The notes: generated by a model not told the origin, from the letters alone. 64,000 bases of DNA from Nereocystis luetkeana (GCA_031213475.1 JARUPZ010000009.1:2939001-3003000), one strand, 5' to 3'; positions 1-11,989 are shown, counted from the stretch's first letter. Made by a program: numbers and translations.

Positions 1-39
1 CGTCCTCAGGAAAAAAACGGCGGCAGACGTGCTTCCATT

Positions 40-230
40 GGCTTTGTTGTCGGGACTTTTTTTTTTTGTGTTTTGTGGGCATGTAACACAGGTAGGTGTG
101 TGTGTTCTTCACATTAAACCGTTCTTTCTACCGTGGCTTTGTCGTCGAGACTTTTTTTTGTGTTTTGTGGGCATGTAACACAGGTAGGTGTGTGTGTTCT
201 TCACGTTAAACCGTCCTTTCTACCCGTCGA
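40..230. repeat. 95-bp tandem duplication
   Basis: Two nearly identical copies of about 95 bp (40-134 and 135-229) share a T-run, GTGTTTTGTGGGCATGTAAC and GTGTGTGTTCTTCAC. The second copy leads directly into the longer X repeat. Confidence 0.8.
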
Positions 231-281
231 CATCCAGCACAACCAGTGTCAGTGCCGATTCTTCAATCCTACCAGTGTGTG

Positions 282-445
282 TGTGTTCTTCACATTAAAC
301 CGTTCTTTCTACACGTCGACATCCAGCACAACCAGTGTCCGTGCCGATTCTCCAATCCTAGAAAAGATACAAGTTCTGTGGTCACAAAGCCACGCCACAG
401 AGATACTACGTTGCCACGTGTGCAGCCATGTCATCATACTACCTG
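282..445 (-). repeat. Dispersed repeat X, copy 1
   Basis: Contains GTCGACATCCAGCACAACCA and TTCTGTGGTCACAAAGCCAC, ending CTACGTTGCCACGTGTGCAG. Inverted relative to the copies at 786-985 and 7235-7445. A partial extra copy of its first half lies at 185-281. Confidence 0.8.
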
Positions 446-785
446 GCTATACTACTCGTACCACAAGCTGCTGCCGCCACCTAGAAGGTGCTTTGGGCTT
501 TGGTCTGCCTGTTATTTCCCCTTTGTTATTTTTCCTTGTTACTTTCTCCTTGGGTCTTTGTCTTACTCTGTTCACAAGCAGTGGTGTTTTTTGTTATTTC
601 TTCTTTTTTCCAGCTCGTTCTTTTTCAAGTGTAGGTCACCTCGCCTGCGGGGGGGGGGGCACGACAGATTGTTTCTCTTAGATTTTGCTTTCATTTTTCT
701 TCTTCTTTTTCGACTTGTCTACCTTGTTTTTGTTTTCTCTTTGATTGTTTCTTTTCGTTTCACTATTTCATAGATTGCGTATGTC
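446..785 (-). repeat. Repeat Y, copy 1 (inverted)
   Basis: About 340 bp matching the reverse complement of 1005-1362, including a poly-G run next to CACGACAGATTG. Y is the 3' end of the LINE described at 1005-2640. Confidence 0.8.
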
Positions 786-985
786 GTGCCTGTCGTATCT
801 AGTATGATGACATGGCTTTGCATTGCCCACTGCAGTTCACACTGCACACGTGGCAACGTAGTATCTCTGTGGCGTAGCTTTGTGACCACAGAACTTGTAT
901 CTCTTCTAGGATGGAAGAATCGGCACGGACACTGGTTGTGCTGGATGTCGACGGGTAGAAAGAACGGTTTAATGTGAAGAACACA
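786..985 (+). repeat. Dispersed repeat X, copy 2
   Basis: Reverse complement of 282-445 with a few differences. It begins GTCGTGCCTGTCGTATC and ends in a (CA)n run. It lies between the inverted Y copies at 446-785 and 1005-1362. Confidence 0.8.
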
Positions 986-1004
986 CACACACACACTAGA
1001 TACG

Positions 1005-2640
1005 ACAGGCATGACATACGCAATCTATGAAATAGTGAAACGAAAAGAAACAATCAAAGAGAAAACAATAACAAGGTAGACAAATCGAAAAATAAAAAGA
1101 AGAAAAATAAAAGCAAAATCTAAGAGAAACAATCTGTCGTGCCCCCCCCCCCGCAGGCGAGGTGGCCAACACTTGAAAAAGAACGAGCTGGAAAAAAGAA
1201 GAAATAACAAAAAACACCACTGCTTGTGAACAGAGTAAGACAAAGAACCGAGGAGAGAGTAACAAGGAAAAATAACAAAGGGGAAATAACAGGCAGACCA
1301 AAGCCCAAAGCACCTTCCAGGTGGCGGCAGCAGCTTGTGGTACGAGTAGTATAGCCAGGTTCTCCCTGCTAGTCCGCCTGGTACCTTGCTACCCAGACTG
1401 CCGTCTCCGCCCTGCGTTCGTCAACTATGCCCAGCCCCTTGGCGTCAGACAATACGAGCCGAGCAGAGCAGGTTCGTCTTCCAACCACGCCACACGGCTC
1501 CTTCACTACGGCTTATCAATCAGAAAAGGAAGAGGAAGAGAAAAAATGAAATGAAAATCACGGAGAGTCAGCGCAAGAAAGAAAAAAAAAAAAAACTAAA
1601 AGAGAAGACAAGGGAAGACCACGTTCGAGCCAGCTGCACCAGTTGGTAGCACTAGTAGTATGGTCATATTCTACTTCCTAGTCGACTTGATGCCTTGCTA
1701 CCCTGTCTGCCATATCCTTCCTACTTTCGTCTACCGCCGTTTCCCTTCTACCCCTCCTGTTCCCCCCCCTCCCCGCATTCCCTCGGTCGGGCTTTATGCC
1801 ACTTCTCCTGTTGCCCCCTCCCCCCCCGTTCCTTTGGGCACCATCCACGGCGGATGCGCGGCGCTGCCTACTCATCTCAGCCTCAGCCTCGTGCCACCTC
1901 ACCATGGACCGTTCGGCTGCTTCAAGGATCCCCCGGTACCACTTCCCGACCTTTTTGGCTGCAGTGGACCACAACGCGGTCTCAACTCCAAACACCAAGG
2001 GGGCAACTTCCGTTGACCCTTCGGTGGCTCGGAACTCCCTAAGGTCTTCGACTATGCATCTATGCCAAGTCTTACACTGTCCGCCTGGTCTCGGGTTCTC
2101 CCCACCAGCTATCGTCCCGAGCATTACCCGATTGGGTAATCGCTCCTTGCTTTGCCGTGCCACGCCCCCCGCAAAGAAGGGCCGCCGTTTACGAATGGTC
2201 GTTTCGATGCTCTCGCAACGTGTCATCTTGAGGGCCTTCGCGTACGAGAGGGTGGCATGGTCAGTATGAAGTCGGCGCTGGAAGCCAATGACTCGCAACA
2301 GGACTTGGTGGTGAGCCGTTCGAAGCTTGGCAAAGTGTTCCGCTCTGAGGGTCCACGTCACACACCCGTACAGCAGGCTCTCAATCACCTCGGCCTTCAG
2401 CATTCGGACTTTAAGGCTAAGGGGGGCGGTCGTCCTATCATACAACTCCGGGCCGAACCGTTTGAGGCATGCTCGCATGAGGCGGATCCGTCGGTCGATT
2501 TCGAGCGAGAGGTCAGCGATTTCGTGGATAACGCCGCCTAGGTATAAGAACTGGGTCGTCTCCTTATACCTCTGACCTGCCGCTTCGATGACGAGCGGTG
2601 GTGGGAGGGTTGTCCGGTCTGGTGTTTGTAGGACCACCAG
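1005..2640 (-). mobile_element. 5'-truncated LINE (non-LTR retrotransposon)
   Basis: Read on the minus strand it gives the C-terminal part of a reverse-transcriptase ORF, then a roughly 670-bp 3' region. The 3' region (1005-1770) recurs as a direct copy at 3098-3845 and, in part, inverted at 446-785. The upstream end stops abruptly at about 2640, where repeat X begins, as expected for 5' truncation. No clear poly-A end was identified at the 1005 side. Confidence 0.8.
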
Positions 2641-2667
2641 TAGAAGAGATGGAAGTTCTGTGGTCAC
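1678..2667 (-). pseudogene. LINE reverse transcriptase, C-terminal fragment
   Basis: An open frame of 329 codons. The segment FLYLGGVIHEIADLSLEIDR, then RRIRLMRACLKRF, and later SLLYGCVTWTL match the thumb and post-RT region of LINE endonuclease/reverse-transcriptases ('yLGs.i...g....ei..RI......f..l...l', 'LlYG.etW.l'). The RT palm with its catalytic aspartates and the N-terminal endonuclease are absent. The first nine or so codons (above 2640) belong to repeat X, not to the LINE. The tail is Gly/Arg-rich and its last 26 residues recur in the copy at 3759-3845. Dead on arrival by truncation. Confidence 0.85.
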
Positions 2668-3097
2668 AAAGCTACGCCACAGAGATACTTTTTTTTTTGT
2701 TTCTCATCCCATTCATCATCTTCGCACATCTTCTTCTCTTTCTCCTTCCAACTCGTAACTCAGATCCGGGGTCACATAGCAGGCTCTTCTCCCCCCTTCC
2801 CGCTACGGTACGTGCCTTCCTTTTTATCGCGAGAAGATCTCAGCCTTTTCGTCCCTCGTCGACTCGCATCGAATTGTGCCTACCCACGCTGCAAGGCGCT
2901 CTCAACAATTGAATCCTTTTTTATTTTTGCAAATAAAGTCAAAGTCCGACCCACCTGGGGCTCGAACCCAGCACTCAAACAAGTAGAATTCGACGTTAAC
3001 CACTTGAACCACCGGGGCGACCAGATACTACGTTGCCACGTATGTATGCAGTATGCACTGCAGTGGGAAATGCAATGCCATGTCATTATACTAGATA
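2641..3097 (-). repeat. Repeat X, copy 3, split by a SINE
   Basis: TTCTGTGGTCACAAAGCTAC at 2655 continues to CACAGAGATAC at 2688. It resumes at 3023 with AGATACTACGTTGCC, exactly as in the uninterrupted copy near 400. The interruption is the SINE at 2689-3022. Confidence 0.85.
2689..3022 (-). mobile_element. tRNA-derived SINE with target-site duplication
   Basis: On the minus strand it starts with a tRNA-like head. There is an A-box-like TGGTTCAAGTGG, a B-box GGTTCGAGCCC (2958-2968) and a perfect T-arm (CTGGG stem, TTCGAGC loop, CCCAG). A roughly 240-bp body follows, ending in a poly-A tail (T-run at 2689-2698 on +). AGATAC flanks it on both sides (2683-2688, 3023-3028). The same X repeat without insert at about 400 shows the empty site. 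Confidence 0.92.
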
Positions 3098-3845
3098 CGA
3101 CAGGCACGACATACACATTCTATGAAATAGAGAAACGAAAGGAAACAATCAAAGAGAAAACAAAAACAAAGTAGGCGAATAGAACGAGAAAAAGAAAAAA
3201 AAGTAAACAAAAAAAAACTAGAATAAACAATCTGTCGTGCCCCCCCCCCCCACAGGCGAGGTGGCCAACACTTGGAAAAAAAGGAGCTGGAGAAAAAAGA
3301 ATAAATAACAAAAACAACGTTATTGCTTGTAAACAGAGTAAGACGAAGAACCAAGGTAAAAAGGGAAAATAACAGGCAGACCAAAGCCCAAAGCACCCTC
3401 CCGGTGGCGGCAGCAGTTTGTGGTACGAGTAGTATAGCCAGGTTCTCCATGCTAATGCGCCTGGTACCTTGCTACCCAGACTGCCGTCTCCGCCCTGCGT
3501 TCGTCAACTATGCCCAGCCCCTTGGCGTCAGCCAATACGAAACGAGCAGAGCAGGTTCGTCATCCAACCAAGCCACACGGCTCCTTCAGTACGGCTTATC
3601 AACCAGAAAAGGAAGAGAAAAAAGTTAAATGAAAATCACGGAGAATCAGCGCAAGATAGAAAAAATAGAAACAAAACAAAAAGAGAAGACAAGGGAAGAC
3701 CACGTTCGAACCAGCTGCACCAGTTATTGGCACTCGTTGTATGGTCATGTTCTACTTCCTAGTCGGCCTGGTGCCTTGCTACCCTGTCTGCCATCTCCTT
3801 CCTAGTTTCGCCTACCGCAGTTTCCCTTCTACTCCTCCTGTCCCC
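3098..3845 (-). mobile_element. Second LINE 3' end
   Basis: A direct repeat of about 750 bp matching 1005-1770, including the poly-C run, the GTGGCGGCAGCAG segment and the last 26 codons of the RT ORF (ending ADRVARHQAD). The match stops at about 3845, so this copy is more severely 5'-truncated than the first. Confidence 0.82.
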
Positions 3846-5962
3846 TGTGTTTATCTTGCAGTCAGGGTTTGAGCGAGGTACACTTTGCTCTAGTAGAACT
3901 CCTACTTTATAAATCAAGAGAGGAGCCCTAGAAAACTCAAGGTACAGCAACCCATATGATACCGCCATATGACACGTCTGATACCGATATTGGCATCGGT
4001 ACCGCTGCACCTCGTACTATTTGACGAATCGTGCCGATGCTGTTGGACGTTATGAATTATTCTCGGACCCTATGGGTGGCGCTGGTTTTTTGCTGTCCTG
4101 CTGATGTCTCTTGCTTTTCGTTGGCGTCCTTGCCTTGCTGCTCTTTGTCGTTGCGTTGTCGCTTTTATTGCATTTTTAATTGCAATTCGTTCGTCGACTT
4201 TTCCTTGTATTTTGCTTTCCCCTGTGGTCTCGCTTAACTAACTAGGTTGGGGCGGGAGCGGAGGAAGCAGAATCTTCTACGGCGAAAGAAGGCGGTATGT
4301 CGAAGGTGAATATTTTGAAGGTAAGACGGACCAGCTGTTGGCGTGAGTAAGAAGGCATGTCTTGGCTTGGCTTGAGTATGGCATACCTTAGCTGGACGCA
4401 ACGGTTGGTCATAGTAATGTAGTTGGGTATGGCGGTCAACCGACTTAGGTTCGTAATACGGGGGACGATGTTAATAGTAATGCAGGACCAAATTGCTTAG
4501 TAAAGAGTCAAAAGGCTGCAATATGTACTACAGTTCCAGCAGTAGGTTTGTTCGAATGATGGGTCCTGATTACTATGTGGTTCGTGGTCATACCAGTATG
4601 AATTTTCAATAACACTCGCACGTTCGAGTCACAAACGCGCCAAACTCAAATACGAACGACGTAGAGCTTCCCCTCCCCCCCCAAGCCACCAACTGTAAGG
4701 CCTACGTAACCGATTGATAGCTAATCGTTGACGACTTTCGGCCACTCATCCAACTCACTCAAGGCCGTACTATTCAAAAAGGACTAGCGCTTTCCTCCTT
4801 TCAGGTGTTCTGTCTCGCAGTCTTCAACCTCATAAGTTCGTATCTCTCTAGGATAAATAGTTAGGGCGGGCACCGGTTGTACTTTTGATGTATATAGCTG
4901 GGTAGAAATGACGGTTTAGTGTGGAAGACGACCCGCGCACACGTTGATCGGAGGCGGTGCGTCGACGGGCGGGGAAGAGGGGGCCTGGCGAAGGTAAGAC
5001 AACGGACCGGGAGTAGGCCTGTGAACAAGGTACGCGCCTTGTAGGCGGCTGTTTTTTTGTTGGCTTGGACAAAAGTAAGCCAACTACCTATCTGACCTGT
5101 TTTCCCCTTGAGGGCCCCGACAGAATATTGCAGTGTCATTTATTTGTTTGCTATGAACTGAGGTGCGCGAGGAGCTCCCGACAACACGGGTCCTACTGTT
5201 GTACATAGGATCATGTTGTGCACACACGTGCGGATGTTGGGGTCACGAACCGTGAGGGGTTTCCGTAGTACATAATGTGGCGTCTGTCTTGAGACGTGTA
5301 CGTTTTTACCATTATTCAAATTTCAGAAAGTTAGGTCGGCATGAGCGGACGAAAGGAAAGCTCTTCGTGACGAACGACCCAACTTTTGATAGATACGTAG
5401 GCTCTTCCAAACCGCCCAGCTCTTCAACAACTGATGCCCTACTGACGTCCAAAGCACGGCAAAGAGCTGCATAGTAATCAGGACCCATCGTGCCCAAATG
5501 CCTATGTTTTTTCTAAGCATATTCTGTCTTGATTGCTATGTTCCCCCATCCTGGACGTGTATACACGTAACATCATGGGAAATGGTCATCTGGAGGTATA
5601 CCCCTCGACGTTTTTTGTCATTTGGGGTTATAGGCAAAATGCGCCAGCGGGAGGCGTCCCCTCGTGACTCAACCGACTCCGGATTCCATTCTAACGCGCT
5701 GGCAAGGTGCGCGCAGGCCATGCCTAGCCCGCCTGCCTTTTCCGGGTTTTTTTTTCGGGCACGTTGTTGGGGCCAACGCCACCGCCGCGCAGGAGGGGTC
5801 TAACGAGTTCCCCCTTTTCATGAAATATTGCGGGGTATTCCCCCGAAACTCTACAAAATTTACGTAAGTACCCCCGCGTGACCACCATCGTTACCCCCCT
5901 TTTTGAACGAGTGCACTACCCCGCGATGATCACTTGTCACAGCCCCGGAAACAGGTATGAAC
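3846..5962. other. No gene recognised
   Basis: Unassigned sequence. A weak, diverged relative of repeat X may lie at 4850-4925 (GGTAGAAATGACGGTTTAGTG). A short piece (GGTCCTGATTACTATG near 4563) recurs inverted near 5476. Short open frames here show no family resemblance. Confidence 0.5.
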
Positions 5963-6075
5963 ACTATTACGGGGGACCATAGTTAATAGGACCAAATATT
6001 GTTTGTAAAAATGGTCAAGTATATAGGTTTTTATGTATACCATAGGTCCTATTAACTATGGTCCCCAGTAATAGT
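5963..6075. mobile_element. 113-bp inverted-repeat element (MITE-like), family M1, copy 1
   Basis: Its two ends form an almost perfect 31-bp terminal inverted repeat containing GGACCATAGTTAATAGGACC. The interior is AT-rich. Related copies sit at 23080-23177 and 29629-29741. No coding capacity. Confidence 0.85.
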
Positions 6076-7234
6076 ACACGGCGCCGTAATCAGCAGCCCA
6101 AACAGCTTAAGGGCGGAACATCCAGCAATTGCGACACACGCGGCAATGAATAACATGCAAAATCTAATTCCATATTTTACATATCTGGTATAAATCACAC
6201 CCTGGACGAATAGACAATTGTCCAAGTGTCTTCCGATTGCAATTTACAGTCTATTTTGGTCCCTAGTTGCAGTCAGTAGAAGTCATCGAGCTCTATTATC
6301 CAGGCAAGATTTCATGACTGACGTTTACCTCGCCCTGCTGTCCGTACCACTCCTTTTTACAGGCAGTCGCCGTAATCACTGATCCGGACAGTTGCAATTA
6401 ATTGACCTTCTCCTATATGAACTGTCTTGGCCAATTCCATCTGACAGACCGTTTCCTGCGTCAATTGTCCCGACAATTTCGATAGTCAGACGCCCCCCCG
6501 AATTAGTTGTCCGGACAATTTCAATTTATGTAGACTTGGTGCATGGGTTTCCTAATGTTACCGAGGTTTTCTTCTTTCGGGAAAGTTATGAGTGATCCAT
6601 GTTGAAGATCATGCTGCACATTGTCGGATGGCAAGAGAAATTCCAATTAGTACTGTCACCCAGATCAATCTACCGGTATACGCGCACACACCGATGGACG
6701 CGCGATGGAAGGAGTCACCCCAGAAGCTTACAAAAATGATGAGAGTTTTTTTAGCATTGTTTTCGACCACACTCGCTTGTTTTTCTGTTTCGTTTCTCAA
6801 CACTGCTGTTGTACCAAGTGCACAGGTCTTGTATTTTTTTCCCCGCTCGTATTTCCACTGGTATATACTTAACGTCTCCGACTTTGGTTGTTTTGCGCGT
6901 CTTCGCTTTTTCCCGCGGCACCACCCCTTGCAAAAATAAATGCAGAAATGCAACGGCTACTTGCGCATGTACGGGATCATCCCTTGGCGCTCGTGGGGGA
7001 CGGCCCCGTCAAAGATCCAGCGCTCCTGGGAACGACTGGTGAGCAAGAGTCCTCACTAGTGTCAAGTATGCTCCCAGCTGCGCTGCTAATACACTACCAG
7101 TATACCGCCAGTACTCCTGGAAAAAGTAATCGAGCACACAGTGGCCGCAACAACGGTATGATGAAAGAAAAAACAGATGAGCACAACGCCCTCACAACGA
7201 TTTGTTTGTCTTTGTTTCTTTCGAGTTTTATCTT
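6076..7234. other. No gene recognised
   Basis: Contains several CAATTG-type motifs between 6200 and 6530 (for example TTGTCCGGACAATT near 6507) and short open frames without recognisable similarity. Confidence 0.5.
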
Positions 7235-7445
7235 TCATATAGTGTGGATGTCGTGCCTGTCGTATCCAGTACGATTGCATGGCATTGCATTGTCTACTTT
7301 GCTCGCTGTTCTCTACATTGTTTTGTAAAGTAGCATCTGTGTAAGTGTTGTGACCATAAGAGCTTTCGTCTCTAACTTTGGAGAATCGGCACGGACACTG
7401 GTTGTGCTGGGTGTCGACGGGTAGAAATATTGGTTTAATGTGAAG
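7235..7445 (+). repeat. Dispersed repeat X, copy 4
   Basis: Same order as 786-985: GTCGTGCCTGTCGTATC, then GAATCGGCACGGACACTGG and GGTTTAATGTGAAG. The middle is diverged. Confidence 0.8.
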
Positions 7446-7629
7446 CACACACAGCAGCCAGTGTACTACCAGCGCTCCTGGAAAAAACTGGTGAGCCCAG
7501 GCCGTCACAGCAACAGTATCGAGTGCACTGCCAGTAAACGTCCAGTATACTGCCAGTGCTCCTAACACCTCGCCATCGAGAAAGTGGATTCCCAAACGTT
7601 GGGAGGTGCCTCTATTGTATTAGGAGTAT

Positions 7630-7795
7630 GAACGGTGGTCCGTCTCGAAAGGAATGCGTGGTCGGTGTCAAGTAACATGGCAAGCATCAAATGACCACGC
7701 CCCCCCCGCCCCCCCCCTTCTCCCGTCTCCCTTCCCTCCCCTTCCACATGTTGAAACCCCTCCCTTACCTTAGGGTTGCGATCGTGTTATGGCGG
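7630..7795 (+). repeat. Repeat shared with 25755-25890
   Basis: CCGTCTCGAAAGG, then GGCAAGC, CAAATGA and a long poly-C run followed by a C/T-rich stretch and GTTATG. The same series occurs in the GT10 intron 3. Confidence 0.65.
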
Positions 7796-8019
7796 GGGAG
7801 GGGTTTCCTCTGGTCGATGTCTCTACTCCGGATGATACGTCTACTGGGGCAAGAAAGCGGGCGGTGGTCGTAGTCTGGGCCGATTTAGAGGTGATTACAG
7901 TATACGGTAACCCCTTGGGACCCCGACATAGCGACCACATCGGTGATGAGTTTGGAACTAAGAAACCAGCGTGCGTGAGGGCCCAGCCGGCCGTACCGAT
8001 ACATCTATTGAACTCGTAA
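7789..8019 (+). CDS. Small unassigned open frame
   Basis: ATG at 7789 in GTTATGGCG context opens a 76-codon frame ending TAA. It has mixed, non-repetitive composition (starts MAGEGFPLVDVSTPDDTSTG), unlike the low-complexity frames around it. No domain was recognised and no splice partner was found. It may be chance or an exon remnant. Confidence 0.15.
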   Translation: MAGEGFPLVDVSTPDDTSTGARKRAVVVVWADLEVITVYGNPLGPRHSDHIGDEFGTKKPACVRAQPAVPIHLLNS

Positions 8020-9224
8020 GGGGGTTGCGCTGCTTGCACGTGCCGGATGGTACCGCTCCGTACCGTGCATTGTAACCCGAGTACTTGAAAATTTGTATCC
8101 TCCCCAAAACCACGGGAATGGTCCGTTTGGTACGTATAACCGTCGCTCGTTTCGCCAGTTCCCCCTGTGAGACCTCAAGAGGGTTCATCGTTTCCTACGA
8201 TACGAGTACAGCAGGGGTCCCCTATTAAGGCGGTGGTGTGTCAGGGAGATATGACCGTTTTAATAGGGCAAGCCGCCTCATTTATTCCAGGTTACCAGTC
8301 CAACTCTCCAACCGCGTCAAGCGATTTTGACCTCCTCATATCATGATACCACATTACTCAGACCGCTTTATGGGAGGACCCCCTACCGTTGGGCCTGGGC
8401 GTGAGCTTCCCTATATAGACAATACCTGCTGTATCGATGTCCGGTCTTCGTCCCATGCAAAAAAAAATACTTCAGTTTTTTTTTTCAACCGCTATTAACC
8501 CGAATTGACGGCATACGTTGTTCGATTCAAAAACACACACATTCAAGTCTGAACCACTGTATAAAAATAGTTCGTGTGCGTCAGCTGTGAGCTCGACAAA
8601 TTGATTCATGTTCAGTTTCAGGAGACCAAGACTACGAAATAAAACAGGAAAAAAAAACATAGTTCGTGTGGAAGCACAATGCATGTGGGTTATGCAAGAA
8701 TGCCGAAGCACAGGCCGAACGCGTGAGAACAGGCGATAGTAGCCGTATGCATCTCCTACTCCAGCATCTGCACCTGTGCGTCGTGCGTCCGACGCACTCC
8801 CCTCTTGGCTTCCTGTACCGGTTGTGCTTCGGGCGTTTATGCTTCGGTGCACAGCCTGTCTTCATACTCCTTTAGCGCAACTTTTGCTGATATTTGGCGT
8901 ATTGATACGCAACAGCAACGTGGGTGGGGACGGAGTGGTGTTCTACTCCACCTGGAGGATTTCCAGGCGTATCCTGTTTCGCCCCCACAATTTTTCGTTA
9001 ATACATGTCGAATCGCAAACAATATCGCGCTCTTGACAAATCCAGAAAATGTGATATATTCAGTCATTTCGGTCTGTTTTGCGGCCAACACGGAAATACA
9101 ATCCCGGTGCTGTTGAACCCTAGAAAAGGCCATTTTACAGGTCTGCAGGCAATAAAATTGATCAAAGCATGACGTGTCACAAGCTGCGGTTGGTGGCATG
9201 CGTGTTTTTTGTTATATATAGACA
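8020..9224. other. No gene recognised
   Basis: Unassigned sequence. Nothing beyond short open frames and A/T runs (8459-8470, 8475-8485) was seen. Confidence 0.5.
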
Positions 9225-10165
9225 TACAAGCGCTTCGCGTCGCGGGCGGTTTCGCTCGCTACGCTCGCTCACGAGGAAGAATGGAATGTAACAGACGGTA
9301 CAAACAATCAGGTGCAAGCAGACAACATGCAGATGCCAAGAGCTTCATGCTCCATCCAGGAAAACAACACGAGCGCCGCATGCCATACGTACGTACACAC
9401 TCGAGGTAAAGTGCTTAATTTCTTGTTTTGATATGATGTACGAAAGAGAAAGTACAGCACGGCACAGCAGTAACGCAGAAACAATGGAAACGAAAACGAA
9501 AATTTTAAAGATGAAAAAACAATTAACGTCCCCTCTCATGCAATACTTTTCTGCCTGACTTGAAGACCTTGCACCGGTCAAACAAAACATAGAACGGCAT
9601 AGCTTCTCCATCAGCCTCATACGCCGCCCGCCCTCCTCGGGACCACCTCGCCACCGATTCGCTCCGGGTAAAGCTTTACTTCCTCTCTGCCACAGTGAGC
9701 CCCGTCGCCCGCCTCGCGTAAAGCCTGGTGCTCACCGCCGCCCTCGTTCTCTGTGAACTTCAGCTTGGTCGCAGAAATATACACCGCTTGAGTTGTAATT
9801 TGCAGAACAAAACGACCCTTATGAACTCGGACCATAATATAGCCCAACCCACATCAGGAGGCCAGACAGAACCCTCCATGCCTCTCTCGTGTCTCGATGG
9901 ACAAGCGACGCCTAGTCACGAAAACAACGACCGCGCTCCGTCCACCCCCCCCCCTTCTACCCACCAGGACCCGCCGACACCCGCGACAGCGCGGCGCTCG
10001 CCCGGGGTACCGTGCTCTGGGTACACGCACGCACACAAAACGAAATAATAACTAAGGGAAAAAAGGCTCTCGCCGGCAAGTAATAGAGGGGGGCGGTGTC
10101 CAAGTGGGCGCTCTGAGAGGCCAGAGTTGTACCAACCGAGCACATTCAGAGAGAGAGATATGTCT
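9225..10165. mobile_element. Dispersed 1-kb repeat, copy 1
   Basis: Colinear with 33625-34735 from GCGCTTCGCGTCGCGGG through ACGAAAGAGAAAGTACAGCA, TACGCCGCCCGCC, GACGCCTAGTCACGAA to ACCAACCGAGCACATTCAGA. No coding capacity is evident. It could be a solo LTR or a non-autonomous element; termini and target duplication were not resolved. Confidence 0.75.
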
Positions 10166-11149
10166 TTAAGTAGTTACCTGGTATATATTAAGTCGTTCTG
10201 ACGAGTGAGAGTGAGGCATTCGCCTTCGATTTCGAAACGTTTGTGTTGAATATAGGCTGGACTCCAGACGCCTTCGCCTTCCTGGTTTCGCGCTTGCTTG
10301 CTCGACCGCTTTCCTCGATGGTCACGCTCGCCGGGCTCCGACGAGTGTTCTCCCGTGCGCGCATCTGGGGGTCTCGCGCCACGGACAAGCGCTGCGACCC
10401 GAACCCGAAGGATCTGTGCTAGGGCGAGGAGACGCGGAGGTTCTATATCCCTCGGTCCTGGAGATTCGCTTCGCCAAATATTGCTCCGCAAGAGCTTATT
10501 GCGAGATACTTGATCTTAGCGTTTTTCTCGCCGGGATTCGATCCTCTCGATCGTGCTATAAATAACGCTTTCTCTTGATTCCCTCGCTTTGCGGGCTGCC
10601 ATCGGCCTGTCCGACCCCCTCGGTCTTGAGTTGTCAGTGGCTGCCTTTCCTTGCCGGTCTCTTTTCGTCGGTCGACTACGCGCGCCTTCTTGGGGCATCC
10701 CGCTGTTGTTGGTACCATGTCGTTGGATATCCCGGTAATATCGTGTTTCCGGGTATAATTCGGCGCGTCATTTGTTTTCGCCGGTCAAGTTTAATGACGG
10801 TTGTTGGAGACTATTAATTCGGCCGAGTGCTGTGAGTTCGATAAGAAAAACCAACTCAATGAATCGGAGGATATCATAGATGAGGTCGTACGTGCTCCGA
10901 CTGTCTACTGCTGCAAGGTCTGTTTTCTGGCGGCGCATTGAGATACGGTTAGTATTACAGCAACAGTAGTACAGTAGTTCAGAGGCGTTCTACTTCGAAT
11001 ATGTACGAAGAAAAACCAATCGTGTCTGACGTATCACGCAGCTTCCATAGTTGAGTTTCAACCACGAAGTCGGTCGTACTCACAGCAGACGTTTCTCACT
11101 TTGACAAGAGCATTTCCAGATGCATCTACTAAAGAAATGGGATATGGTC
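10166..11149. other. No gene recognised
   Basis: Unassigned. A tRNA-like string (GGATTCGATCC near 10535) lacks a matching fold and is not called. Confidence 0.45.
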
Positions 11150-11610
11150 CCGCTTTGAAGATACGATCCTTCGTACCAGGTATATGTATACGTATGTTCG
11201 TCAAAATTTCGTACTGTCGCCAACTTTTCTCTTCGTACGAGAGCTTTTCGGCGAAACAGCAAGTACTCGGACACATAAAGCCCGGCCGGACACATTGGTC
11301 GAGGTCTCGGCGCGATCCGTGCACTCTGGAGCGCGTGACAGGCGATCAATTGTTTCTCCCCGGCGGGACTGGATTAGACGATATCCCTGGTTTCGATACG
11401 AGAGGTCTTTTTTTGTACGTACGTACGTGTCGATAAATTGTCGTCTGTTTTCTTCACACCAGGTACACAACAGATAATCGCAGATCCCATCGTTCCAACG
11501 CTGCCGCATACTCGCCGTGCGTGTGCGACACACCCATATGCGCAGTACTGCTGTGGCTCGTTGTGTTTGTCGGAGCCTGCCGTCCGTATTTCACCATCTA
11601 CAGATTCTGC
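11150..11610 (+). repeat. Dispersed repeat, copy 1 (partner 21050-21510)
   Basis: Shared blocks in order: CGCGATCCGTGCAC, TGGAGCGCGTG, CGTACGTACGTG, ACGCTGCCGC, CGCCGTGCGTG and CGGAGCCTGC. The copy at 21050-21510 lies in GT10 intron 2. Identity is interrupted by indels. Confidence 0.75.
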
Positions 11611-11989
11611 CTTTCCAGGTACCACATTTTGTTTCATACTTTTTTACGTACAAACCCAGGCTGTCGTACCTGTATCATCATCACCTGTCTCCCTGCTGCT
11701 TCTTCTGCCGCCGCGGGTTGCTGTGTGTGATCCAACAATGCCACTGCTCCAGCTGTGCTCTGCACACTACGCCAACAGCAGAAGTAGGCAGCATAATATA
11801 CGCATGCAATTTCAGTACTACAGCAGTAACGTTTGTTGTTGTCATACTAAATATTTATGTTCGAGACAATACTGTAGGTACTTCGTACTTTCTCGCAGTA
11901 TAAGGTCTCCATGTATCTCGAGGTTCTGTACTGATGCGGGTACTGCAAGTTTCGTCCGTTAATTTTATTAGAGTGTGATCAATGCTGCA

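Noticed and set aside
4563-5490. Possible inverted-repeat transposon bounded by GGTCCTGATTACTATG and its inverse
   Set aside because: Only about 16 bp match and nothing else supports ends or a target duplication.
7086-7595. 169-codon frame on the minus strand
   Set aside because: Most of it is repeat X, which also produces similar frames at 0-1 kb.
10515-10620. tRNA gene (GGATCGAATCCC on minus strand)
   Set aside because: The T-arm stem does not pair and no acceptor, D and anticodon arms fit. Probably a decayed SINE trace or chance.
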